The notes beneath the pieces are model-generated. The model was not told the origin of the DNA. It worked only from the letters and a program-made list of their open reading frames with translations, and did not search any database. Positions 24,502 through 34,330 of a DNA stretch of 57,832 nt are shown piece by piece. The stretch is from assembly GCA_030610885.1 (NCBI GenBank), contig JAUWQW010000004.1, positions 1 to 57,832 on the forward strand, read 5' to 3'. A program made the translations under genes and the position numbers. The first letter of the stretch is position 1. Each line of letters opens with the position of its first letter. The stretch is from Candidatus Aminicenantota bacterium (GTDB lineage: Bacteria > Acidobacteriota > Aminicenantia > UBA2199).

Positions 24502-26799
24502 GTGGAAGTAAATCTTAATATTGATAATAAAGATATTGTGCTTATCAAAGATCGTTTAGAGGGAAAATCAACACCTGTTAAACTGGATGATTTGACTCAA
24601 TATATTGCTCTTTTAAAGACTCAGGATAATAGAAAAAATAAGGTTAAGGTATACAATCCAAATTGTGAATACAAAGTTGGAGATCTTATCTGTAAGGAAT
24701 ATCATGGGAAACTTCCTGTTGGTTCTAAAAAGAGCATTGAACTAAATAGAGGAGTTGTTCTAAGAGTTGTTAAAGCAAAGGAAAATTTTGGATTAAACCA
24801 GATTAAATTAGATTATGATGGTACTTCAGTGTTTAGAAAATATACAGAATATTTGCACAGACAAAAAATTGATTTATTGTTACCGCATAAACAGAAAAAA
24901 CCATGTGAGAAAGTCACATATTTACCTGAAGCTGATGACCCCAGAAATATTCAGGACCCACTTATAGATAAAGATTTTATTACTTTGAAGAAGAAATTAA
25001 TTGTTGCAATGCGCAAAGAATCTGATATTGACGTAATAAATGATGAAGCTCTACTTGATAAAAATTTAAAAAAAATCGAACCTGAAATCTTTGATAAAAT
25101 CAAAGCTTTTTTAAAGGAAAATAAATGTTCAGAAACAACCGAATTTTTGGTTGAGAATTTTTTGAAAATTAAATCTGATGAAAAAGAATTCAAAGCTTAT
25201 TGTTTTGCTTTAAATTATAGGATGGAAATGGATTATAAAATTGATTTTCAATTGGTGAATCCATCAGGGGAGGGAAAGTGGAATTTAATCTCAGTAATAT
25301 ATTATCTGAAAAAAAATTCTTTGATAAGTGAAGAAAATCTATTATTAAAAAAAATTATCCTAAAAGACAAAATAAACATTGCTAATAGAAGAAAAAAATT
25401 TGAGGAAAGTGTGTTTTGTGATGAGTTATATCGATATTTTTTAACTGAAAGAGAAATATACTCAGGTGCTTTAAGGTTAAAAACTGGAATTTACAATTTT
25501 GGAGAGTCTATTGAAATTGAAGCAATTGACATTAATACAAAAAAAACTTATACATTGTTTTATTATGTAGATGGAAATTTGATTCTTGGACTTAGAGACT
25601 TATTTGATAGTTACAAAGCATTGCAGGGGATGAGTTTAACCTTTGAACAGTTAGGTAATAACAAATTTCAAATTAATGTGAGAACTAGCAAAAGGGGAAC
25701 AATAGCTGATAAAATTGTTTATGATAATGAAAAAAAAGCATTTAAACCAGTTGATGAGAAAATGGCATCTCCCGTTTTTGTAAGTAAATCTATATTCCTT
25801 GAATCTGATATTTATAGTGTTGTATATGAAAGGATTGATGAATTTAAGAAAATTGAGACATTTAATAAATTAATACATAAAGTATTTCTTGAGTTTGGAA
25901 TTAAAGAGAAAAATTATGAAATTCATATATTAAAATTATATCATATTTTGGATCTTATCTTCCCAGTATATTTAAAAACGGTTGAAGATGTTATATTAAG
26001 TAACCCTGAATTTATACCTTCTGAGAAAATGCCCGGGGTTTTTTATCTTGATTCTGATTCTGTTATGGAGATTGAAGAAGAAGAAAAGGACAGACGTGAA
26101 TTAATGGTTGAAGAAGCACTGAAAAGAAGGGAAATAATAAGAAAAGGAAAAATTAAGGAAGAGTTAGAAAAAAAAGATGAAATTAGATTAAAAAGAGAAG
26201 AAAGGCGAAGGAAAAGAGAAGAAGAGATGAGAATGAAAGAGAGGATAATGAAAGAAAGAGAAGAGAGAAGGAGTACAGAATTCAGAAAAAGAAAAGAAAA
26301 TCTGGAAAGAGTTAAGTTTGACAAACCTCATGAGCAGTTAAGATCAAAAGAAAGAGAAATGGGCGAGAGCAAAGATTCAGGTTTAAAAAGAGAATTTAGA
26401 CTAAAGGATAGGGATGAGGTGTTTAAAAAAAGAGCCATAGTCTCAGAATTAGATATTATGACACCTTCCGAGAAAGTATCTGCTAAAAGAGCTCATGCGA
26501 AGAAGATAAGGGGAAGGGTCGATTTTGAAAAACCCATAAAAACAAAAAAGATTGTAGATAAAAGGGATATTGAAGAAGCTATAGATCTGGATGAAATAAA
26601 AAAAGAGATAAAACTGGAAAAATTAAAGGAAAAGGTTTTAGATAAAAAGAGAGATAATGTGAAAACTGAAATAAAAAAGAAGGTAGCATATAAAGATGGT
26701 AGCACTTTTGGAAGTGTGTTTGCTTCTAAACTTGATGAAATCGTTAAAAAACAGGATGATAACAAGGGAAAGAAAAAGAAAATAAAATCTAAAAAATGA
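24502..26799 (+). CDS. Large charged protein with C-terminal Lys/Glu/Arg-rich coiled coil, unknown function
   Basis: I do not recognise this family. The frame is open from 24445 (TTG), but AAGGAG sits 6 nt before an in-frame GTG at 24502, so I take that start (765 residues). The first ~540 residues look globular, with mixed alpha/beta sequence such as CEYKVGDLICKEYHGKLPVG near residue 45. From about residue 540 to the end the protein is an almost continuous stretch of Lys, Arg and Glu, typical of a long single helix or coiled coil with nucleic-acid or ribosome-binding potential. No signal peptide or membrane segment. Its stop overlaps the nnr start (ATGA), so it is translationally coupled to nnr and tsaE. 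Confidence 0.75.
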   Translation: MEVNLNIDNKDIVLIKDRLEGKSTPVKLDDLTQYIALLKTQDNRKNKVKVYNPNCEYKVGDLICKEYHGKLPVGSKKSIELNRGVVLRVVKAKENFGLNQIKLDYDGTSVFRKYTEYLHRQKIDLLLPHKQKKPCEKVTYLPEADDPRNIQDPLIDKDFITLKKKLIVAMRKESDIDVINDEALLDKNLKKIEPEIFDKIKAFLKENKCSETTEFLVENFLKIKSDEKEFKAYCFALNYRMEMDYKIDFQLVNPSGEGKWNLISVIYYLKKNSLISEENLLLKKIILKDKINIANRRKKFEESVFCDELYRYFLTEREIYSGALRLKTGIYNFGESIEIEAIDINTKKTYTLFYYVDGNLILGLRDLFDSYKALQGMSLTFEQLGNNKFQINVRTSKRGTIADKIVYDNEKKAFKPVDEKMASPVFVSKSIFLESDIYSVVYERIDEFKKIETFNKLIHKVFLEFGIKEKNYEIHILKLYHILDLIFPVYLKTVEDVILSNPEFIPSEKMPGVFYLDSDSVMEIEEEEKDRRELMVEEALKRREIIRKGKIKEELEKKDEIRLKREERRRKREEEMRMKERIMKEREERRSTEFRKRKENLERVKFDKPHEQLRSKEREMGESKDSGLKREFRLKDRDEVFKKRAIVSELDIMTPSEKVSAKRAHAKKIRGRVDFEKPIKTKKIVDKRDIEEAIDLDEIKKEIKLEKLKEKVLDKKRDNVKTEIKKKVAYKDGSTFGSVFASKLDEIVKKQDDNKGKKKKIKSKK

Positions 26800-28358
26800 A
26801 GCTTATATATTCAAAATGGATGAAAGAACTTGATTCTCAAACCATAAACAATATAGGTATTCCATCTATAGTTTTAATGGAAAACGCTTCAAGAGGTGCT
26901 GCAGATTTTTTTTCAGAAGAATATGATCTTAAAAGATACAAAAATGTCGTCATAGTAGTAGGAAAAGGTAATAATGGGGGAGATGGTATTGCTTGTGGTA
27001 GGATATTATATCAAAAAGGTTATAATATTGAATTTGTTTTACTTACATCTTATGAACGATTTAATATTGACCCTAAGATAAACTTTAATATAATAGAAAA
27101 AATAAACCTGAGACATTCAATAATAAAAAGAGCAGATGAATTAAAGATAATCCTTCAAAAGTATAATAAGTATGATACTTTTTTAATTGATTCGATATTT
27201 GGGATTGGGATAAATAAACCTGTTAAAAAAGGATTTTATTCTGAAATTATAAATTTAATAAATGAGTCTGGTTTTAGAGTTGCTTCAATTGATATTCCTT
27301 CTGGGATATCTGATTCATTTATCCCAGAAGAAGGGATCCATATCAATGCTGATATAACTGCAACTTTTCAAAATTTAAAAATATCACATATTTTTCCTGA
27401 TGGTAATAAATATTGTGGGAATATAAGGGTAATAGATATCGGGATTCCAAAAGTATTGGTTGAGCAGAATAAATATTATATTGAGATAATTGAGCCTTCT
27501 GATTTTGGAAATTTGTTTCAAAAAAGAGAAATTGATGCACATAAAGGGAAGTATGGACATGTGCTTAATGTTTCAGGCTCCATTCAAAAACCTGGTGCTG
27601 GAATATTAAGCTCTTATGCGATTTTAAAAGCAGGTGCAGGATTATGTACTGCTGCTGTTTGTAGCGAGAATAGATTGCTTGTGGTTCAGGCTAACCCTGA
27701 AATAATGACACTTGTTTACAAAAATAATATTGAAATTCTAAAGAGATTAAAGGAGTTTGATTGTATTTTAGCAGGTCCTGGGCTTGGGGATAATGATAGT
27801 ATATATGAGATTGTTTCAATGTTGATAAAAGAATCTGAAGTACCTTTAATTTTGGATGCAGATTCTATAAATGTTTTAAAAAACAGGAAAAATATACTTA
27901 AAATAAAAAAGGGTAATCCTATTATTATTACACCACATATTGGAGAGTTTTCAAGGCTGACTGGTTTATCTGTTTTGGAAATAAGTAAAAATAGTATTGC
28001 TATTAGCAGAGAATTTGCTATGGAATTTAATGTTTTTGTGGTCTTAAAGTCACACAATACACTTATTGCAACACCTGAAGGTAATGTTTATGTAAATCAA
28101 ACAGGTAATCCAGGTATGGCTACTGCAGGTAGCGGAGATGTTTTAGCAGGAATAATTGCAGGATTTGTCTCTCAATTTATAGATAAATATCATTTAGATG
28201 TTATTCTTAAATCAGCAGTTTTTTTACATGGATTCTCCGGCGATATAGCTGTTAGAAAAAAAGGTGAATTAAGTCTTATGGCTTCTGATATTATAGATTG
28301 TTTTTCTGATGCAATTTTAAATTTAGATGATTTTAAAAGTCAATTCGAATTCTCCTGA
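26796..28358 (+). CDS. nnr: Bifunctional NAD(P)H-hydrate repair enzyme
   Basis: 520 residues. The N-terminal epimerase domain (~1-215; GIPSIVLMENASRGA, VVGKGNNGGDG) interconverts R- and S-NAD(P)HX. The C-terminal ribokinase-like dehydratase domain (~225-515; ending GNPGMATAGSGDVLAG) dehydrates S-NAD(P)HX using ADP. Both halves are complete. It overlaps the preceding gene by 4 nt and tsaE by 32 nt; the nnr-tsaE pairing is common in bacteria. Confidence 0.95.
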   Translation: MKLIYSKWMKELDSQTINNIGIPSIVLMENASRGAADFFSEEYDLKRYKNVVIVVGKGNNGGDGIACGRILYQKGYNIEFVLLTSYERFNIDPKINFNIIEKINLRHSIIKRADELKIILQKYNKYDTFLIDSIFGIGINKPVKKGFYSEIINLINESGFRVASIDIPSGISDSFIPEEGIHINADITATFQNLKISHIFPDGNKYCGNIRVIDIGIPKVLVEQNKYYIEIIEPSDFGNLFQKREIDAHKGKYGHVLNVSGSIQKPGAGILSSYAILKAGAGLCTAAVCSENRLLVVQANPEIMTLVYKNNIEILKRLKEFDCILAGPGLGDNDSIYEIVSMLIKESEVPLILDADSINVLKNRKNILKIKKGNPIIITPHIGEFSRLTGLSVLEISKNSIAISREFAMEFNVFVVLKSHNTLIATPEGNVYVNQTGNPGMATAGSGDVLAGIIAGFVSQFIDKYHLDVILKSAVFLHGFSGDIAVRKKGELSLMASDIIDCFSDAILNLDDFKSQFEFS

Positions 28359-28782
28359 TAAAACTTTTGAAATAGGAGAAAAAATCGGGCAACTCTTAAG
28401 AGGCAATGAAGTAATCCTTCTTTGCGGAGATTTGGGAGCAGGTAAAACTCTATTTACAAAGGGTATTGCTTCTTCATTGGGAATAAATCCAGATAATGTT
28501 GTGAGTCCTACCTTTGTCATAATGAATAAATTTGAGGGTGATTTACATAGCCTTTCACATTTTGATTTATACAGATTAGGGGAAAATATAGATAATAATG
28601 TTCCTGAAATTGATGAATATATTGATGAAAACATAATTGTTGTTGAATGGGCACAATATTTGAGTCCTTCATATTTTAGATTAAAGAATTCAATTGATAT
28701 TAAATTTAGAGTTAGAGACAATTATATAAGAATCATAAAAATTAAAACAAGCCTTGATTATATAACTTTTGATTCCTTTTAG
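28327..28782 (+). CDS. tsaE: tRNA threonylcarbamoyladenosine biosynthesis ATPase TsaE
   Basis: 151-residue P-loop ATPase of the TsaBDE complex that makes t6A37 in ANN-decoding tRNAs. Walker A is GDLGAGKTLFTKGIA (about 35-49), followed by the family motif VSPTFVIMNKF and SHFDLYRL. Normal length. The ATG lies inside the 3' end of nnr (32-nt overlap), consistent with coupled translation. tsaB and tsaD are not in the window. Confidence 0.94.
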   Translation: MILKVNSNSPDKTFEIGEKIGQLLRGNEVILLCGDLGAGKTLFTKGIASSLGINPDNVVSPTFVIMNKFEGDLHSLSHFDLYRLGENIDNNVPEIDEYIDENIIVVEWAQYLSPSYFRLKNSIDIKFRVRDNYIRIIKIKTSLDYITFDSF

Positions 28783-28807
28783 GGAATTTCTTGTAAAGTT
28801 TTATTTA

Positions 28808-29479
28808 TTAAAAGAAAAAATTTACTCCAAAATTAAAGGTAAGTCCACTCATATCGAGTTTTTCAAAACCCTCAAAATAGGATGAGAGATCATCTTTTAA
28901 ATATAAATATCTTGCTTCAAGAGATATACCAAAAGATCTTCTTATCTTGAATACAATTCCTGCTCTACCATTAAAACCTATGGAAAGTTTATCACTTTCA
29001 GCATAACCTTCACTTATTGTTTCCTCTTCAAAGTCAATAAAATCTCCCCATTGTTCATATTTCCATGCATATAAACCGCAGCCGCCACCTATGTAAGGAA
29101 CAATCCTTTTTCTATGGCCAATTGGATACATTTTAAGGTTAATTTCGAATGAATTTATTCTAAGAGAAAGGTTTTGATAGATAGGACTACCGTCATCATA
29201 TTCGTAATCCCTGTACATTGAGTATTCTTCATGTTTATAATGACCTGTTTCAAAAGAAACAGAAAGTTTCCTGTTAGTAAAGAATTCATATTCCATTGCA
29301 TAATAGGCATCACGAAAATCTTCTTTGTTAAAGGTTAGGTTCTCGATGTTCACATCCCATAGGTCAGAACCTAAAGATGGCACAAACAACCCGATTTTAA
29401 AATTCAAGCTATTTTGAGCTTTTAAAGAAAAAAAACCAATTGTTATAATTAATAAAAAAATAAAAAATATTTTTTTCAT
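28808..29479 (-). CDS. Outer-membrane beta-barrel protein
   Basis: 223 residues. A signal peptide (~1-21, FIFLLIITIGFFSLKA) is followed by alternating amphipathic strands with aromatic girdle residues and a C-terminal phenylalanine (GVNFFF), the signal read by the BAM complex. The size and pattern fit an eight-strand OmpA/OmpX-like barrel (for example SIGFNGRAGIVFKI, FGISLEARYLYL). The start is supported by GGAGG 6 nt before the ATG. The specific role is unknown. A perfect 7-bp dyad lies 67 nt upstream. Confidence 0.78.
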   Translation of the reverse strand: MKKIFFIFLLIITIGFFSLKAQNSLNFKIGLFVPSLGSDLWDVNIENLTFNKEDFRDAYYAMEYEFFTNRKLSVSFETGHYKHEEYSMYRDYEYDDGSPIYQNLSLRINSFEINLKMYPIGHRKRIVPYIGGGCGLYAWKYEQWGDFIDFEEETISEGYAESDKLSIGFNGRAGIVFKIRRSFGISLEARYLYLKDDLSSYFEGFEKLDMSGLTFNFGVNFFF

Positions 29480-29545
29480 TTTTTACCTCCAAAAAATGAT
29501 ATGCAATTTTAATGCCAGGTTTATTTAATAAAAAACATGAAAAAG

Positions 29546-29563
29546 TGTCCTATTTTTAGGACA
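29546..29563. promoter_or_regulatory. Dyad TGTCCTA-N4-TAGGACA between the MFS and barrel genes
   Basis: A perfect 7-bp inverted repeat with a 4-nt spacer. On the minus strand it is followed by CTTTTT, so it could be a weak terminator for the upstream MFS gene. Its position 67 nt before the barrel-protein ATG also allows an operator. Confidence 0.45.
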
Positions 29564-29635
29564 TAATATGAGAAAATGTAACTTTTTTGTGACAAAATGA
29601 AAGATGCAGGCATTCTGTTTGAAGGGTAATTTTGA

Positions 29636-30883
29636 TTAATTTTTTGAAACTTTTATAAATGGAAATATGATAATTGTGATAATGCCCATTATAATAAGTG
29701 CATAGCTTAACCCAATATATTGGGCAAAAAGTCCCATTAAAAATGAAAAAAGTGCTGAAAAAATGGATTTTAACTGTGATTCTCCTGAAAGTCCAGTTGC
29801 CATAATATGTGAAGAGATAAATTCACTTATGTATCCAATGTTAAGGGGTCTTCTTAGATTTTCATTCAGGAATGTTAAAACAAAGAAAATGATTGAAAAA
29901 ATATATAGGTTAAAACCTAGAAATAATCCAGATATTATAACAAAGATTGCACCTGCTACAAAAGTAAGGTTAATACCAGAGGGAATATTCTTGATCTTTT
30001 CTGAAAAGGGGCCTGCAGCTCTTGATGCGTATGAAGTTAATATATATAAAAAAAAGTAAACTAAACCTATGAGAATCGAACTTTTTTGTTTTGTGTCTAA
30101 AAAAGTAAATAATGGCAGAGCTAGAGCATAGTTTTTTAAAATAGGCTGTAAATAATCTTTTGTTCCTTTATGAAGACCACTAAAAACTGAGGAATTCATA
30201 AGTGCCTTAATTGTGAATTTATCTTTAAATATATTAATAAAATCTCTTATTGTTGATTTTAACCTTTGTTTAATCCTGAGAACAAGATTACCTTTTAATG
30301 GTTTTATTTCTCCGTCAAGAGATTTTGGATAAGAAAACATTAAAAACAGTTCTAAAATATATGGAATAATGGATGCGAGAAATACGATTTTGTAAGAACC
30401 TGTGCGAAATACGAGACACATAGCAATAATAGATGACAGAGCTGAGCCTAATTGAGAGGCGCTTCTTGTATGCCCATAATAGTGTATTTTTAAGTGTTTT
30501 ATTTTTTTAATCTCAAGGTAAGATAGGATCATAGCTTTATGAGTTCCTGTGCGAAAAGCCTCACCAATAGAGAAAAAAATCATTGCAATAATATATGAGG
30601 TGAACCCGGGAACAAAGTAAAAGATAATAAAAGAGAAAATATATGAGGTAAAAGAAAAAATCATAGATTTTCTTCTTCCAAAACTATCTGCAATTATTCC
30701 GGTTGGAAGTTCAAATATATTTGTTGAAATTTCTCTAATTGAATAAAGTATTCCTATCTGTATGTAATTAATTCCCATTTCCAGGAAAAAAAGTATGAGA
30801 AAGGGTTCAAAAAAGCGAAGGTTTTTCAAAAAACCATATGCTGAAAATTTATAGAATTGAAGATTCTTTGGAATCTTTTCCAT
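29636..30883 (-). CDS. Major facilitator superfamily transporter
   Basis: 415 residues, about 12 hydrophobic helices. The loop GIIADSFGRRKSMIF after helix 2 is the MFS motif A (GxxxDxxGRR). The N terminus (FSAYGFLKNLRFFEPFLILFF) resembles the drug/antiporter-like MFS members often called YfmO/Bcr-like. The substrate is unknown. There is no Shine-Dalgarno sequence; an extended -10 promoter ends 5 nt before the ATG. Confidence 0.85.
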   Translation of the reverse strand: MEKIPKNLQFYKFSAYGFLKNLRFFEPFLILFFLEMGINYIQIGILYSIREISTNIFELPTGIIADSFGRRKSMIFSFTSYIFSFIIFYFVPGFTSYIIAMIFFSIGEAFRTGTHKAMILSYLEIKKIKHLKIHYYGHTRSASQLGSALSSIIAMCLVFRTGSYKIVFLASIIPYILELFLMFSYPKSLDGEIKPLKGNLVLRIKQRLKSTIRDFINIFKDKFTIKALMNSSVFSGLHKGTKDYLQPILKNYALALPLFTFLDTKQKSSILIGLVYFFLYILTSYASRAAGPFSEKIKNIPSGINLTFVAGAIFVIISGLFLGFNLYIFSIIFFVLTFLNENLRRPLNIGYISEFISSHIMATGLSGESQLKSIFSALFSFLMGLFAQYIGLSYALIIMGIITIIIFPFIKVSKN

Positions 30884-30888
30884 TTTAC

Positions 30889-30897
30889 ATTATAGCA
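30889..30897 (-). promoter_or_regulatory. Extended -10 promoter abutting the MFS start
   Basis: On the minus strand TGC followed by TATAAT (30889-30894) forms an extended -10 element, 5 nt before the ATG at 30883. A well-placed -35 is not evident. The arrangement predicts a leaderless mRNA. Confidence 0.5.
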
Positions 30898-30993
30898 TAT
30901 ACAATGGGTATTTTTTTCGTCATTTAAAGTCTTTCTTTTTACTTTAAAAAGTGTTAAAATGTCGCTTGAATTTAAAAATAGGAGAATCGGATT

Positions 30994-32037
30994 ATGACAA
31001 AAAAAATTATTATTCTTTTAGTAGTTACTTTTTTCTTAGTTCAGGGCATTGCTTTTAGTGCTGGGAATGAAGTACCGAAAAAAGCCTTAAAATTAGAGAA
31101 AAAGGGAGATAAAGCTCTACAAAAGAGTGAATTTGATAAAGCAATGGAGTATTATAATGAGGCATTAAAAATCTATGCAGAAAACGACCAGATTCATTGT
31201 AAAATCGCGTCCGTATTTACTGCTCAAAAAAATGATATCGAAGCTGTCAATCATCTTGAAAAGGCATTGGAGATAAATCCTGAGAATCAAATGGCAGGTA
31301 AAGCATTAATTCAAAAATATTTTATATTAGGTAATGAACAGTTAAGACAGAATAAGACTGATAAAGCTAATGAATATTATTTGAAGTTATTGGGAGTTTC
31401 AGGTGCAGAAAATCTGGGAAAAGAGTTTTATTCAAAAACAATATATCAGCTGGGAGTTAATTATTTTACTATAAGAAAGTATAAGAAATCAAATGAGCAT
31501 TTACTGAAATTGGTAAAAATGCCTGGGATTGAGACTGATTCTGCTAAATTTTTCTCAATAGCTCATTATTTAATGGGTATGAATTTTGTTCAGCTGCAAG
31601 ATCTAAAGAAATCAAATGAATACTTATTGAAATTTTTAGAAATGAATAAAGAGGATTCATCCAGCCAATTTGTAGCAATAGCAAACTTTATTATTGGTTC
31701 AAATAATTATGAATTGTTAGAAAAAGAGGCAAAAAAGATAGAAAAGGATGCTTCAATAAAAAACATAAGAGATAAAAAGATAAAGATTGCTGAATTAGCT
31801 AAAGAAACAAAAGATATTGAGCCTTATCTTAAAAAGGCTATAGATATTAAGCCAGATCTTGAGGATGCTTGTAAATATTTAGGTAATTATTATATGAGAT
31901 GCCAGAGTAAGGAAGAAGCTTTAAAAATTTATAAGTTGCTTGTTGAAAAATTTCCAAATTCTCCGCAAATATCAGCTTACAAGAAGATTGTACAAGATAT
32001 TGAAAAGATGATCTCTGTAGAGAAGAAAGATAAATAG
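30994..32037 (+). CDS. Exported tetratricopeptide-repeat protein
   Basis: 347 residues with a signal peptide (~1-23, IIILLVVTFFLVQGIAFSAG). TPR motifs follow, for example EKKGDKALQKSEFDKAMEYY with NEALKIYAENDQIHCKIA, KANEYYLKLLG and KSNEHLLKLV; the last near the C terminus is CKYLGNYYMRCQSKEEALKI. It is probably a periplasmic protein-protein scaffold. GGAG lies 11 nt upstream of the ATG. No functional partner is obvious; dnaK downstream has its own promoter. Confidence 0.8.
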   Translation: MTKKIIILLVVTFFLVQGIAFSAGNEVPKKALKLEKKGDKALQKSEFDKAMEYYNEALKIYAENDQIHCKIASVFTAQKNDIEAVNHLEKALEINPENQMAGKALIQKYFILGNEQLRQNKTDKANEYYLKLLGVSGAENLGKEFYSKTIYQLGVNYFTIRKYKKSNEHLLKLVKMPGIETDSAKFFSIAHYLMGMNFVQLQDLKKSNEYLLKFLEMNKEDSSSQFVAIANFIIGSNNYELLEKEAKKIEKDASIKNIRDKKIKIAELAKETKDIEPYLKKAIDIKPDLEDACKYLGNYYMRCQSKEEALKIYKLLVEKFPNSPQISAYKKIVQDIEKMISVEKKDK

Positions 32038-32191
32038 TTATAACACGATATACAAGTAAGTTAGTTCGATTTAATATTTAATCTAAAATTTATATGATGG
32101 GATTCTTATATAAATTTTTTTAAACAACCAAATTCGACAGCAACTTGACAATAACAGACTTAGATTAATTTGATAATTATTTAATTAGGTA

Positions 32192-32220
32192 TTGACAAGC
32201 CTTAAAAATTGTACTATATT
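32192..32220 (+). promoter_or_regulatory. dnaK: Sigma-70 promoter of dnaK
   Basis: TTGACA (32192-32197), a 17-nt spacer and TATATT (32215-32220) lie 73 nt before the dnaK ATG. No CIRCE dyad (TTAGCACTC/GAGTGCTAA) was found in the 256-nt gap 32038-32293, which otherwise holds nothing recognisable. Confidence 0.75.
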
Positions 32221-32293
32221 GTTTTTTGGATAGAAAAAAAATATATTGTGGAATTATTAATGTTATACATTTCACAGAATAAGGAGATAAAAT

Positions 32294-34228
32294 ATGGGAA
32301 AAATTATTGGAATTGATCTTGGAACAACAAATTCATGTGTTTCTATAATGGAAAAAGGAGAAATAAAGATCATAGAGAATTCTGAAGGGGGTAGGACAAC
32401 TCCTTCTGTTGTAGGATTTACAAAGGATGGAGAGAAGCTCGTGGGGCAGGTTGCAAAGAGGCAGTCTGTAACTAATCCTGAGAATACCATCTATTCTATA
32501 AAGAGATTTATGGGAAGAAGGTATTCTGAAGTGAGTGAAGAAATTAAGATGGTTCCTTATAAAGTTGTAAAAGGACCAAAGGATGGAGCTAGAGTTGAGG
32601 TTATGGGAAAACAGTATTCTCCTCCTGAAATATCTGCTTTGATTTTGCAGAAATTAAGGAAGGCAGCTGAAGATTATCTTGGAGAAAAGGTAACAGATGC
32701 TGTTATTACTGTTCCAGCATACTTTAATGATTCACAAAGACAGGCAACAAAAGATGCAGGGAAAATTGCTGGACTTGAAGTAAAGAGAATAATCAATGAA
32801 CCTACAGCAGCAGCACTTGCTTATGGCCTTGATAAAAAAAAGGATCAACTTATTGCTGTTTTTGATTTTGGTGGTGGAACTTTTGACATATCAATTCTTG
32901 AAATTGGTGAAAATATTGTTGAGGTAAAATCAACAAATGGTGATACTCATCTCGGAGGAGATAATATTGACCAGAGATTGATTAACTGGATAATTGATGA
33001 GTTTAAAAAAGACCAGGGGATCGATTTATCAAAAGATAAAATGGTACTTCAGAGGTTGAAAGAAGCTGCGGAAAAGGCTAAAATTGAACTTTCAACAACA
33101 ATGGAAACTGAGATAAACCTTCCATTTATTACTGCTGATGCTTCTGGGCCAAAACATCTTGTAATGAAATTAACAAGAGCAAAATTTGAACAACTTACAG
33201 GTGATCTTTTAGAAAAAACCCTTGCCCCTTGTAAGATTGCTGTAAAAGATGCTGGAATTAGTCTTTCTGATATAAAAGAGGTGGTTCTTGTAGGTGGTTC
33301 AACAAGAATTCCAAAAGTTCAGAAAATCGTAAACGATTTTTTTGGGAAAGAGCCATGTAAGGGTGTTAATCCTGATGAGGTTGTTGCAGCTGGAGCTGCA
33401 GTTCAGGGAGCTGTTCTGGGTGGAGAAGCAAAGGATATACTTTTGCTTGATGTAACTCCGCTCTCTCTTGGAATTGAAACTCTTGGTTCTATAGCTCATA
33501 AACTGATTGAAAAAAATACAACTATTCCCACAAAGAAAACAGATGTATTTACAACAGCTGAAGATAATCAGCAAAGTGTTGAAATACATATTCTGCAGGG
33601 AGAAAGGGAAATGGCTCAGGATAACAGGACTCTGGGAAGATTTACTTTGACTGGTATTCCTCCATCACCGCGTGGAGTTCCTCAGGTGGAAGTAACATTT
33701 GACATAGATGCAAATGGTATACTTAATGTTTCTGCAAAGGATAAGGCAACTAGCAAGCAACAGGCAATAACTATCACATCATCAAGTGGATTGTCTGAAG
33801 AAGAGATTGATCAGATGATTAAAGATGCTGAAAAAAATAGAGAAGAGGATAAAAAGAAAAAAGATGCTATTGAAAATAAAAACAAATTGGACCAACTTGC
33901 ATATGGGCTTGAAAAACTCGTAAAGGAGAATAAGGATAAGATACCTGAAGATATGGTATCTGAGGTTGATGAATCTGTTAAAAGTGCAAAAGAAGCTGTT
34001 AAAAGTGAAGATAATGATCGGATTTTGGAAGAGATTGAGAAGATCAATAAATTAACATCCAAGCTTTCTACTGAACTTTATAAAACTGCAGATGCTCAAG
34101 CTGAACAACAACCTCAAGATACTAAAGAGGCTGAAGAGAAAAAAGAGGAACCCAAGACATCTTCTGAAGAAGGAGAAGTTATAGATGCTGAATATGAAGA
34201 TATAGATAAGGACAAAAGTAAAGAATAA
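32294..34228 (+). CDS. dnaK: Chaperone DnaK (Hsp70)
   Basis: 644-residue ATP-dependent folding chaperone. It shows [12 protein letters not shown] at the N terminus, [13 protein letters not shown] and the phosphate-2 loop [14 protein letters not shown] in the ATPase domain, [13 protein letters not shown], the linker [18 protein letters not shown], the substrate-binding domain ([15 protein letters not shown]) and an acidic C terminus ending in [15 protein letters not shown] precedes the ATG. Neither grpE nor dnaJ is adjacent, so dnaK stands alone, bounded by its own promoter and terminator. Confidence 0.98.
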   Translation: MGKIIGIDLGTTNSCVSIMEKGEIKIIENSEGGRTTPSVVGFTKDGEKLVGQVAKRQSVTNPENTIYSIKRFMGRRYSEVSEEIKMVPYKVVKGPKDGARVEVMGKQYSPPEISALILQKLRKAAEDYLGEKVTDAVITVPAYFNDSQRQATKDAGKIAGLEVKRIINEPTAAALAYGLDKKKDQLIAVFDFGGGTFDISILEIGENIVEVKSTNGDTHLGGDNIDQRLINWIIDEFKKDQGIDLSKDKMVLQRLKEAAEKAKIELSTTMETEINLPFITADASGPKHLVMKLTRAKFEQLTGDLLEKTLAPCKIAVKDAGISLSDIKEVVLVGGSTRIPKVQKIVNDFFGKEPCKGVNPDEVVAAGAAVQGAVLGGEAKDILLLDVTPLSLGIETLGSIAHKLIEKNTTIPTKKTDVFTTAEDNQQSVEIHILQGEREMAQDNRTLGRFTLTGIPPSPRGVPQVEVTFDIDANGILNVSAKDKATSKQQAITITSSSGLSEEEIDQMIKDAEKNREEDKKKKDAIENKNKLDQLAYGLEKLVKENKDKIPEDMVSEVDESVKSAKEAVKSEDNDRILEEIEKINKLTSKLSTELYKTADAQAEQQPQDTKEAEEKKEEPKTSSEEGEVIDAEYEDIDKDKSKE

Positions 34229-34278
34229 AGGCTATCCCCATTATATAAAAGAATCTCTTATTTAGAGATTGAAAAAAA

Positions 34279-34308
34279 GGCAGCTCTTTTTAGAGCTGCC
34301 TTTTTTTT
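34279..34308. terminator. Bidirectional rho-independent terminator between dnaK and res
   Basis: GGCAGCTC (34279-34286) and GAGCTGCC (34293-34300) form a perfect 8-bp stem with a 6-nt loop. Eight T follow on the plus strand, and seven A precede it, giving a U-tract for the minus strand. It can end dnaK and the convergent restriction operon. A second short dyad (AATCTCT/AGAGATT) precedes it. Confidence 0.93.
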
Positions 34309-34330
34309 ATATTTTATTGAATAAGATTTT

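Noticed and set aside
32038..32293. CIRCE/HrcA operator upstream of dnaK
   Set aside because: The CIRCE arms are absent; only a sigma-70 promoter is seen.
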